From Halomonas campaniensis (GTDB lineage Bacteria > Pseudomonadota > Gammaproteobacteria > Pseudomonadales > Halomonadaceae), in the NCBI RefSeq assembly GCF_002211105.1, contig NZ_JPUA01000011.1:1-33292 (forward strand): a stretch of DNA of 33,292 nt, read 5' to 3'. The notes under the pieces were generated by a model. That model was not told the origin of the DNA and ran no database searches. It was given only the letters and a program-made list of their open reading frames with translations. How positions within the stretch are numbered: position 1 is the first letter of the stretch; each line of letters opens with the position of its first letter. Below are positions 18,041-24,839 of this stretch, piece after piece. The translations under genes were made by a program, and so were the position numbers.

Positions 18041-19720
18041 ATGAAGCACCTCTCTATCAAATGGAGCCTGACTGCTGCGTTAGCCCTACTGGTGCTTATG
18101 ATAGGCTTGATCAGTGGCCTTGGATTTTACTCCAATCATAGTAGCTCGCAGGCGCTTGAAGAATTGGCTGCCACCAACGTCCGGCTCGTTAACTTAGCCA
18201 ACCGCACCCAGGTACACGCACTTAGAGCGCAAACCTTTTTAGACCGTTCGGCAAGTTTCAGTACCCAGGGTAATCCAGAAAAAGGGCAGGAAAGCCTTGC
18301 TATGGCCACAGAAGCGGTAGCTGAGGCAGAGGAGCGTTTTGATGAGTTTCGTGCTGTGCCAATCAATCCCGACGGCGCGCTGGCATCCCATCGTGATGCG
18401 ATTATCAGCGCTTATGATGCTTTTGTAACGGAGGGCATTTCACCCCTCCTGGAAGCCGCGCCTTTTCAAATTCAACGCAGGCAAGAGGAGCTGGGGGCAT
18501 TAAGCGCCGAACTGGATCTGGCCATGAGTGGTTTTATCTCTTATACAGAGGAGCGCGGCGCCAGCGTCCTTCAACGGCTCAATCGCTTGGCAACGACTAT
18601 TGGTGGCATTGCTATTACCCTTTTAGTGATTTCACTCGTGGCGGTGGTGGTGATTCGGTGGGCAATGATGCGTAGCGTTGTAAGACCCCTTAGACGTGCC
18701 AGTGAACACTTTGCGAGGATTGCCGACGGCGATCTAACTGACCGGATTGAGGATCGTGGGCGCAACGAAATCGGTCAGTTGTATAGTGGACTCTCGGCTA
18801 TGCAGGAGAAGTTAAAACAACTGGTGCTGGCGTTGAGAGGCAGTAGCGAGCGGGTGTTCAGCGGGGCAGGTGACATCTCTGCGGGAAGCCAGGATCTCTC
18901 TTCACGAACTGAACAGCAGGCCTCGGCTCTCCAGCAAACGGCCTCCAGCATGGAAGAGATGTCGTCGACAGTCAGTAAAAATGCTGAAACAGCCCAAGAG
19001 GCGGATCAGCTATCGGTCGCGGCGTCACAATCGGCGGAGTCAGGGGGCGAAGAGGTAGAACGCACGGTGCAACTCATGCGCGAGATTGCTGCCAGTGCCA
19101 GCCAAGTCAACAATATTATCGGCGTTATCGATTCCATTGCCTTCCAAACCAATATCTTAGCACTCAATGCATCCGTTGAAGCCGCTCGGGCCGGTGAGCA
19201 AGGCCGTGGCTTTGCCGTCGTGGCCAGTGAAGTACGTTCACTAGCGACGCGCTGCGCTGACTCTGCTAAAGAAATTCGCCACCTGATTGAGCAGACCACC
19301 ACGAAAATTAATGGTGGCGCTGAACAAGCGGAGCGCAGTGGGCAGACGATTCATCAAACGGTGGATGCGATTCGCCAGGTTACTACCCTGATGGGCGAAA
19401 TTTCGACCGCGACGCGTGAGCAAAATAGTGGCATTGAGCAGATTAATGCTGCCCTTACCGAAATGGATTCGGTCACTCAGCAAAACGCTTCACTCGTGCA
19501 GCAAACCAGCATGGCCGCTAGCTCGCTGGAGGGGCAGGCCCGCGAGTTGGCCGATTTAATGGCTACCTTCCGCATTGATGAGAACACAGCCAGCGCTGCT
19601 GCGCTGACGCATAAGGGCGCCTCACAGCAGCAAAAGGTCGGCGGTCGCAGTGACCCCGCGCCGCGCCCCCAGGTGACGCAAAGCAAAAAAGAGGCCGTCG
19701 ATGAATGGGATGAGTTTTAG
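18041..19720 (+). CDS. Methyl-accepting chemotaxis protein
   Basis: This is a 559-residue transmembrane chemoreceptor. TM1 is at about 9-30, a periplasmic four-helix-bundle-type sensor at 31-183, TM2 at about 184-206, HAMP at 207-262 ([20 protein letters not shown]) and the cytoplasmic signalling hairpin after it. The CheA/CheW-binding tip contains [20 protein letters not shown] and [20 protein letters not shown]. The protein ends in EWDEF, which fits the xWxxF pentapeptide used to tether CheR/CheB. The ligand cannot be read from the sequence. No che or fli genes are near, so it is an orphan receptor feeding a remote Che system. Confidence 0.94.
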   Translation: MKHLSIKWSLTAALALLVLMIGLISGLGFYSNHSSSQALEELAATNVRLVNLANRTQVHALRAQTFLDRSASFSTQGNPEKGQESLAMATEAVAEAEERFDEFRAVPINPDGALASHRDAIISAYDAFVTEGISPLLEAAPFQIQRRQEELGALSAELDLAMSGFISYTEERGASVLQRLNRLATTIGGIAITLLVISLVAVVVIRWAMMRSVVRPLRRASEHFARIADGDLTDRIEDRGRNEIGQLYSGLSAMQEKLKQLVLALRGSSERVFSGAGDISAGSQDLSSRTEQQASALQQTASSMEEMSSTVSKNAETAQEADQLSVAASQSAESGGEEVERTVQLMREIAASASQVNNIIGVIDSIAFQTNILALNASVEAARAGEQGRGFAVVASEVRSLATRCADSAKEIRHLIEQTTTKINGGAEQAERSGQTIHQTVDAIRQVTTLMGEISTATREQNSGIEQINAALTEMDSVTQQNASLVQQTSMAASSLEGQARELADLMATFRIDENTASAAALTHKGASQQQKVGGRSDPAPRPQVTQSKKEAVDEWDEF

Positions 19721-19735
19721 TTATTAATAAGCTAC

Positions 19736-19777
19736 AAGCCGTCGAGGGTAAGCGTACTTATCGTCGGCGGCTTTTTT
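19736..19777 (+). terminator. Rho-independent terminator of the chemoreceptor gene
   Basis: AAGCCG (19736-19741) pairs with CGGCTT (19768-19773), and the inside can fold further (GGTAAG with CTTATC). A T6 run at 19772-19777 follows. It lies between the chemoreceptor stop and the convergent methyltransferase gene. Confidence 0.75.
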
Positions 19778-19800
19778 ACATCTAAACAGGCGATTAACGC

Positions 19801-20568
19801 TTATGCGCGGGCAGCAACGCGCAGCCGCACATAATCCGCCGTCCAATTCCCTTGCTCATCACGAAGGCTGTGGCCCAGCAGCGTTAAGGTGTTTTCCAGT
19901 ACGGCATCGCGCACATCCTCGTCGAGCCCATGTAAAAACGGGCTGGCGAACGTCTCAAGCCACCCAATCATGCCAGTGGGCAGTGACGTAGGGCGTGGGA
20001 TGAGCTCAATGCTTTCTACTTTGAAACCGACGGTTTCCAGCATATGGCCATACTCGTGCGTGGTAGGGAAGTACCAGGGGTGGCGTCCGCGGGCACTAAT
20101 GCCCCGAAACTGTAGGGCGGCGATCAAGGCGGTACAAATAGCAGCGACATTGCCATGGCCGCCGAACTCAGCAACAAATCGGCCCCCCGGCTTTAATGCA
20201 CGCTTAACGCCAGCAAGTACTGCCTGGGGGTCTAGCATCCAGTGCAGCGCCGCATTGCTAAACACGGCGTCAAATTCATGGTCGAAAGGCAGTTGGTGTC
20301 CATCAACAACACGGGCGGTAATGCCCCGTTGGCGGGCGGCATTTACCATTTCTTCTGAAGCGTCTACCCCTAGAACGTCAGCGCCCAACTGCACAAGGCG
20401 CTCTGTCAATGAGCCGTCGCCACAACCAAGATCCAAAATACGTTCGCCGGGTTGAGGCGCTAATAGCTTGACCACTTCACTGCCTAGCTTAGGTACAAAG
20501 TTAGCATTCTGGGCGTAGTCGCTGGCATTCCACTCTTGCCCGGGTGCATTTTGAGAGGTATTGGTCAT
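19801..20568 (-). CDS. Class I SAM-dependent methyltransferase
   Basis: The 255-residue protein has a classic Rossmann methyltransferase core. Motif I is ILDLGCGDGSLTERL, the acidic ribose-binding residue is in VLGVDASEEM, and FDAVFSNAALHWMLDP plus LKPGGRFVAEFGG match the trans-aconitate methyltransferase/UbiE-like group. The C-terminal half (WYFPTTHEYGHMLE) is a substrate cap. The substrate is unknown. AGGAAG is 5-6 nt before the ATG. It stands alone, convergent with the chemoreceptor and divergent from the phosphoesterase gene. Confidence 0.85.
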   Translation of the reverse strand: MTNTSQNAPGQEWNASDYAQNANFVPKLGSEVVKLLAPQPGERILDLGCGDGSLTERLVQLGADVLGVDASEEMVNAARQRGITARVVDGHQLPFDHEFDAVFSNAALHWMLDPQAVLAGVKRALKPGGRFVAEFGGHGNVAAICTALIAALQFRGISARGRHPWYFPTTHEYGHMLETVGFKVESIELIPRPTSLPTGMIGWLETFASPFLHGLDEDVRDAVLENTLTLLGHSLRDEQGNWTADYVRLRVAARA

Positions 20569-20652
20569 ATCGGCTTCCTGGCGTCGTTATTATTCCATCA
20601 CGTGTCAGTTATCAGCGTATAGCCATAGCAGTATAGCTTGCTGGTGTCTAAC

Positions 20653-20681
20653 TTATTAGATAGACAACGAAAATCTAATAA
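20653..20681. promoter_or_regulatory. 9-bp inverted repeat in a divergent promoter region
   Basis: TTATTAGAT (20653-20661) and ATCTAATAA (20673-20681) are perfect inverted copies 11 nt apart, 20 bp centre to centre, about two helical turns. They lie between the divergent methyltransferase and phosphoesterase genes in AT-rich DNA. A dimeric repressor site is possible. Confidence 0.4.
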
Positions 20682-20797
20682 ATAACTCGCCATCGCTAGC
20701 TAATAGCTTAGTTATCGGCCCCGGTGCGCAACTTTTAATAGCGTTCGAGCAAAAAAAGCTAGAATTATGCAGATTTATCTACGCAGTGAGGTTGTGA

Positions 20798-21289
20798 ATG
20801 TGCCCATCTATACCGTGCTATAGCGTTAATTCTCCCATTGGTGTGATTGCCGATACCCATGGTGTGCTGCGTGATGAGGCTCTTTATCTACTGGAGGGGT
20901 GTGAACTCATTCTGCACTTGGGGGATGTGGGCAGCAAAGAGGCGGATAAAACGATCTTGCAACGTTTGGAGACAATGGCGCCGGTGCACTGCGTGAAGGG
21001 CAATATCGATACGGCAGCGTGGGCGATGAGTTTGCCGATACATCAGGACATCATTGTGAACGAAAAACACCTGCACCTTGTCCATCGCTTAGAGGATTTC
21101 GACCCAAAGACTTCCTGTGCGGCTGTTCTGCATGGCCACTCCCACAAGCCCCGCAACGAACATCAGGAAGGAAAACTGCTCTTCAATCCAGGTGCAGCGG
21201 GAAAACGCCGATTCAAACTGCCTATTACGCTTGGCAAATTATGGATTGATCAAGGTGGCGTACGCGGCGCGATCATGCACTTGCTATAG
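20798..21289 (+). CDS. YfcE/MJ0936-type metallophosphoesterase
   Basis: This small calcineurin-like phosphodiesterase has 163 residues. The metal ligands are all visible: DTH at 19-21 (GVIADTHG), GD at 42-43 (HLGDVGS), GN at 68-69 (VKGNID) and HGHSH at 112-116. The NPGAAGKRRF segment is typical of the YfcE/Vps29-like subfamily. The in vivo substrate of this family is mostly unknown. GAGG is 6 nt before the ATG. The gene stands alone, divergent from the methyltransferase. Confidence 0.88.
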   Translation: MCPSIPCYSVNSPIGVIADTHGVLRDEALYLLEGCELILHLGDVGSKEADKTILQRLETMAPVHCVKGNIDTAAWAMSLPIHQDIIVNEKHLHLVHRLEDFDPKTSCAAVLHGHSHKPRNEHQEGKLLFNPGAAGKRRFKLPITLGKLWIDQGGVRGAIMHLL

Positions 21290-21388
21290 CCAGTTTAAAA
21301 CAATCAGCCAATCCTGCCATGTTGTACATATCTGTTACCCTATCGGATAGTTACGTCAGATAAGCGTTATCCAGAAAAGCGAGGTTCC

Positions 21389-22120
21389 ATGAACGACGTT
21401 ATTAAGTTACTGAAATCCCACCGCTCGATCCGAAGATTTAGTGATCGGCCGATTTCAAGCGAGTTGCTGCGGGAGCTTATTGAAGCCGGACAGGGTGCAG
21501 CTACATCCAGCCATGTTCAGGCATATACCGTTATTCACGTTAAAAACCAGGCGAACCGTGAGCAAATAGCTGAGCTGGCCGGTGGACAAGGTTATATTGC
21601 CACCTGTTCAGACTTTCTGGTTTTCTGCGCTGATATGAAGCGTCCAACGGAAGCGTCAGAGCGCACCGGCGCGAACGTTGTTCGAGGCATGACCGAGCAA
21701 CTGTTGGTAGCGACAGTAGACACCGCGTTGATGGCACAAAATGTGGCGGTAGCCGCTGAGTCTGAAGGACTGGGAATCTGCTATATCGGCGGTATCCGTA
21801 ATAACCCCCAACAGATTAGCGATCTGCTACGCCTACCCAAGCACGTTTACCCGGTGTTTGGTATGTGCCTCGGCTATCCAGACCAAGCGCCTGAAGTGAA
21901 GCCACGCTTACCCGTGAAGGCGGTTCTCAAAGAAGACTACTACACTGAAGACGACGAACAGGTAGAGGCCTTCGACACTACGATGCAGGCTTATTATCAG
22001 GCTCGCAGCAGCAGTAATAAAGATACCGACTGGTCCCGCAATCTTAAACCATTGTTCGATAACAAGTTACGCCCTCATATGCGTGATTTTTTGATCGAGC
22101 GCGGTTTTGAGATGAAGTAG
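21389..22120 (+). CDS. NfsA-type oxygen-insensitive NADPH nitroreductase/flavin reductase
   Basis: The 243-residue FMN enzyme belongs to the nitroreductase fold, NfsA/FRP group. The FMN-phosphate motif SHRSIRRFSDRPIS starts the protein; GLGICYIGGIRNNPQQ and FGMCLGYPDQAPEVKPRLP are group signatures. Such enzymes reduce quinones, nitroaromatics or chromate with NADPH. Length equals E. coli NfsA (240), but the C terminus differs enough that I give no symbol. GAGG lies 5 nt before the ATG. Confidence 0.9.
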   Translation: MNDVIKLLKSHRSIRRFSDRPISSELLRELIEAGQGAATSSHVQAYTVIHVKNQANREQIAELAGGQGYIATCSDFLVFCADMKRPTEASERTGANVVRGMTEQLLVATVDTALMAQNVAVAAESEGLGICYIGGIRNNPQQISDLLRLPKHVYPVFGMCLGYPDQAPEVKPRLPVKAVLKEDYYTEDDEQVEAFDTTMQAYYQARSSSNKDTDWSRNLKPLFDNKLRPHMRDFLIERGFEMK

Positions 22121-22152
22121 GTGGGACAGCGCACTTTTTGACAGGACTTTTT

Positions 22153-22207
22153 GGAGAAGAGAACCTTCGTCATTCGATGGAGATTCTCTTCTCCTCGCTT
22201 TCAGGAG
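22153..22207 (+). promoter_or_regulatory. Competing hairpins over the ribosome-binding site of the metallopeptidase gene
   Basis: GGAGAAGAGAA (22153-22163) pairs perfectly with TTCTCTTCTCC (22184-22194), with a smaller inner stem. The end of that right arm plus one base, CTCCT (22191-22195), is also complementary to the Shine-Dalgarno AGGAG at 22203-22207. The two pairings exclude each other, so the leader could expose or hide the ribosome-binding site. Confidence 0.45.
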
Positions 22208-22216
22208 CTTCACCGT

Positions 22217-23182
22217 ATGCGCGTATTTTCAAATCCCGTCGGTTCCGGCTCTCTATGGTTCGACAATCTTGCCACCGCAGACGGTATCCCCGTTGCCTAT
22301 GATCCCCAGGCCCGTGCCTTTGTGCCAATGCCGCCTTTCTGTATCAATCGCGATATTATTGGCTGTAACTGGATTGCCCCTAAAGAAGGCGCTTTTTGTC
22401 GCGCTTGTGCCATGACGGCGCTGGCGCCAGACCCCAGCCTGCCTGATGCGATGCCAAATTGGGCAAAGACAGAAGCAGCCAAGCGCTGGGTTTTAGATAA
22501 CCTGGGCCGTTGGCACTGGTTCCGCCCGGAAGATCCAGGCGCACCGCCGGTTTTCCATCTGTTGGCGGAAGGGCGTACGCCTGTCCCCATGGGGCACATA
22601 GAGGGGGTCGTGACCATTAGTGTGGCCGAAGTAGACCCTGTGTTAGTCACGACCCGTCGAGAAGCGCTTGAAGAGCCCTATCGCACGATGATAGGGCACA
22701 TGCGTCACGAAATTTCGCATATGCTTTGGTGGCGGCTCAGCTTACGTGAGGATTTCCTAGATGCTTTTCGCGAGATGTTTGGCGACGAGCGTCAGGACTA
22801 TCAAACTGCGCTCCAGCGTCACTACCAGGATGGCCCACCACCCGATTGGAAAGAGCGCTATTTAACCACCTACGCCTCTGCACACCCCCACGAAGATTGG
22901 GCCGAAACGGCCGCACACCTGCTGCATTTAACCGATATTGCCGATAGCTTTGCAGCATCAGACCTCTCTTCGCCAGAGCTACCAAGCCCCCAGTGGGATC
23001 CTTATGCCGAGCCAGATGCCGACCGTTTAATATATGTGGCAGCAGCGCTAACCGTCGGGGTTAACCATGTAAACCGCTCGATGGGGTTGCCGGATCTGTA
23101 TCCGTTTGTGCTATCAGAGACGGCTCGTCGTAAGCTTGCCTTTGTCCACGACTGGTTACGCCGGGGCGCGCAAGGTCTGTGA
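22217..23182 (+). CDS. Putative zinc-binding metallopeptidase (Peptidase_Mx type)
   Basis: The product of 321 residues resembles the poorly characterised family annotated as putative zinc-binding metallo-peptidase with an N-terminal zinc ribbon. An HEISH motif at 164-168 (RHEISHMLWW) and an HPHEDWAETAAHLLH segment further on give a gluzincin-like metal site. Cysteines remain at 42, 50, 61 and 64 (GCNWIAP, FCRACAM), but the usual leading CxxC pairs near the N terminus are absent. The ATG at 22217 has AGGAG 9 nt upstream and starts MRVFSNP, like relatives; the frame extends to 22151. Substrate and role unknown. Confidence 0.75.
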   Translation: MRVFSNPVGSGSLWFDNLATADGIPVAYDPQARAFVPMPPFCINRDIIGCNWIAPKEGAFCRACAMTALAPDPSLPDAMPNWAKTEAAKRWVLDNLGRWHWFRPEDPGAPPVFHLLAEGRTPVPMGHIEGVVTISVAEVDPVLVTTRREALEEPYRTMIGHMRHEISHMLWWRLSLREDFLDAFREMFGDERQDYQTALQRHYQDGPPPDWKERYLTTYASAHPHEDWAETAAHLLHLTDIADSFAASDLSSPELPSPQWDPYAEPDADRLIYVAAALTVGVNHVNRSMGLPDLYPFVLSETARRKLAFVHDWLRRGAQGL

Positions 23183-23288
23183 CCCGAAACTCTGATAGCC
23201 CTGCTCATTGCCACCGTAATAGTGAAGAATTGTGGTGATCATCTATACTGCAATTCAAGGCTTTATCCACATGCCTATAACAATAAAG

Positions 23289-23311
23289 CCGATGGCGCCA
23301 AAAGCCATCGG
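23289..23311. other. 8-bp stem-loop between the metallopeptidase and membrane-protein genes
   Basis: CCGATGGC (23289-23296) pairs perfectly with GCCATCGG (23304-23311) around GCCAAAA. There is no real T run on the plus side, so as a terminator it is weak. It lies just upstream of the ribosome-binding site of the next gene and may be a leader structure. Confidence 0.45.
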
Positions 23312-23333
23312 TTAATCTGCATGGAGACTGTAT

Positions 23334-23963
23334 ATGACCCTGGATCGTGCTTACTACCTGCTGGCTGCCTTCTACAGTTTAATGGTCATCATTGGTGTGA
23401 TTGCCATATTGGCTGGAGGGGGGACACTGCTTGCTCCCATTCATTTGCTGTTGGGTGCATTAGCTGTGATTGGGCTGTGGGGGTATATCCTCAAACGAGG
23501 GTTTATGAACCCTCGTATGTGGAGGCCCTTAGCCGGTGTGCTGGCGGTGGGGATTATGGTTCAACTGGTCATCATGCTGACATCATCGCTTTCGAGCGTT
23601 TTACTAACCTGGATGCTGACCAGTAGCATATTCTCCGTCATGCTGGTGATTATGCTTTACCGTTATGGTGATCGGGATCAACCTCTTTGGGCATCCGAAG
23701 AGGAGCGCACTGCCGCGCAACAGCTAGACGTGTTGCTAAGCGAGCACTCCCCAATTACGGCAATTAAGCGTGACGGCACCCGTGAGAATAGCGTGAAGGT
23801 GTCTAAATCGAATGGAGGATATAAAGCAAGCGTGACGCGGCACTCGCAAGAGGGACAAGAGCGCTTTGAAGAGCGTTTCCAATATCCTGAAACGCTAGTG
23901 TTTTTCTTGGAAAAATTTACCAGTGTAACGGTGGATGATTTCAATAAAACCACGTCACTTTAA
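23334..23963 (+). CDS. Four-helix membrane protein of unknown function
   Basis: I do not recognise this 209-residue protein. Residues 1-115 contain about four hydrophobic helices (for example LLAAFYSLMVIIGVIAILAG and LAGVLAVGIMVQLVIML). The last ~95 residues are soluble and charged (DRDQPLWASEEERTAAQQLD, RFEERFQYPETLVFFLEKF), probably cytoplasmic. GGAG sits 7 nt before the ATG, which supports it as a real gene. It converges on the acyltransferase gene and is not obviously linked to a neighbour. Confidence 0.7.
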   Translation: MTLDRAYYLLAAFYSLMVIIGVIAILAGGGTLLAPIHLLLGALAVIGLWGYILKRGFMNPRMWRPLAGVLAVGIMVQLVIMLTSSLSSVLLTWMLTSSIFSVMLVIMLYRYGDRDQPLWASEEERTAAQQLDVLLSEHSPITAIKRDGTRENSVKVSKSNGGYKASVTRHSQEGQERFEERFQYPETLVFFLEKFTSVTVDDFNKTTSL

Positions 23964-23999
23964 AGCTATGGAGGTATAGCGTGTTTGAGGTTTTAATTG

Positions 24000-24812
24000 T
24001 TAGTCGATTCTACTATTTAACTGGGAGCTTGTTAGGATGGCAAGCTCTTTTTCTATCTGTATATAAAGTGGTATTAGTTTTTCAGGTAAGTTCTCGACAG
24101 CTACTTTTTGATCAATATAATAAGCTGCTCGTTTTCCACAATAATTTATAGTTTCACCTACTTGCTGAAAGTGAAGGCCGGAAGCTTTAAGTAGCCTGTT
24201 AAATCTTGGTTCTAACATTGCAAACACATGTCTCCTCTTTGTTAAGCCAACGAGGGCAGTAGCACCAAGAAATAAGCTTAAGCTAATGATAGATTGGTTT
24301 TGTGATCTGTTCTTTAAATCTATATTTTCGCTATGTAAGTTTTTGCTGTCAAATAGTGGCTTTTTTTTCTTTCTAAATGATGGATGTACCGCGAGTCTAG
24401 ATACTTCGCAGATAGTGTTTTTAGCCATTTTTTCCGGATGAAAATTAGAACTGATTAAGCTATTTGAGCAGTACTCTTCAAGAGGTAATATCTGTGCAAC
24501 ACCCTTAATGCTTTCTTCTATGACTACCACCCTTAAACATCCAGCATCGATTCCGCTCTCCCGATGTTGAAGAAGGCAGAGTATCGAATGTTGGTCATGA
24601 GAGTCTTTTTCGAGCGTGGGACTTGTTTGATCCCCAATATTGTAGTGTAGTTCTTCATTGAAAACCTGATGTCGTAATAGGAAAGCGCGTTCCTTCTCAT
24701 CTGGTGTATTGGCAATAATAAATTTGAAGTTGTTGAAGAAATGATTTGGGTCTAGGCTTAACCTTTGGAGTGATAATGTTGACTCGAAAGCGTCATTGTT
24801 ATTTATTAACAT
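24000..24812 (-). CDS. Exosortase/PEP-CTERM-associated-type GNAT acyltransferase (LuxI-like)
   Basis: The 270-residue product matches my memory of the PEP-CTERM/exosortase system-associated acyltransferase family, distantly related to autoinducer synthases. Signature parts are FKFIIANTPDEKERAFLLRH followed by QVFNEEL, AGCLRVVV, CEVSRLAVHPSFR, FAMLEPRFNRLLKASGLHFQ and ETINYCGKRAAYYID. It probably moves an acyl group from acyl-ACP or acyl-CoA to an amine; the product is unknown. It starts 27 nt after the GGDEF-EAL gene, with AAGGGA about 8 nt before the ATG, so it closes that operon. It is much more AT-rich than its surroundings (two hand-counted 60-base lines gave 32% and 35% GC) and has a T8 run, suggesting acquisition. 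No exosortase gene is in the window. Confidence 0.72.
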   Translation of the reverse strand: MLINNNDAFESTLSLQRLSLDPNHFFNNFKFIIANTPDEKERAFLLRHQVFNEELHYNIGDQTSPTLEKDSHDQHSILCLLQHRESGIDAGCLRVVVIEESIKGVAQILPLEEYCSNSLISSNFHPEKMAKNTICEVSRLAVHPSFRKKKKPLFDSKNLHSENIDLKNRSQNQSIISLSLFLGATALVGLTKRRHVFAMLEPRFNRLLKASGLHFQQVGETINYCGKRAAYYIDQKVAVENLPEKLIPLYIQIEKELAILTSSQLNSRID

Positions 24813-24839
24813 GGAAAGTTTCCCTTAGGTTTTGATTTT

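Noticed and set aside
23222..23626. A 134-codon frame overlapping the start of the membrane protein gene
   Set aside because: Different frame of the same DNA; the membrane protein has a good ribosome-binding site and coherent hydrophobic helices, this frame does not.
23965..23980. GCTAT/ATAGC hairpin between the convergent membrane-protein and acyltransferase genes
   Set aside because: Only 5 bp of stem and no continuous T run; too weak to call a terminator.
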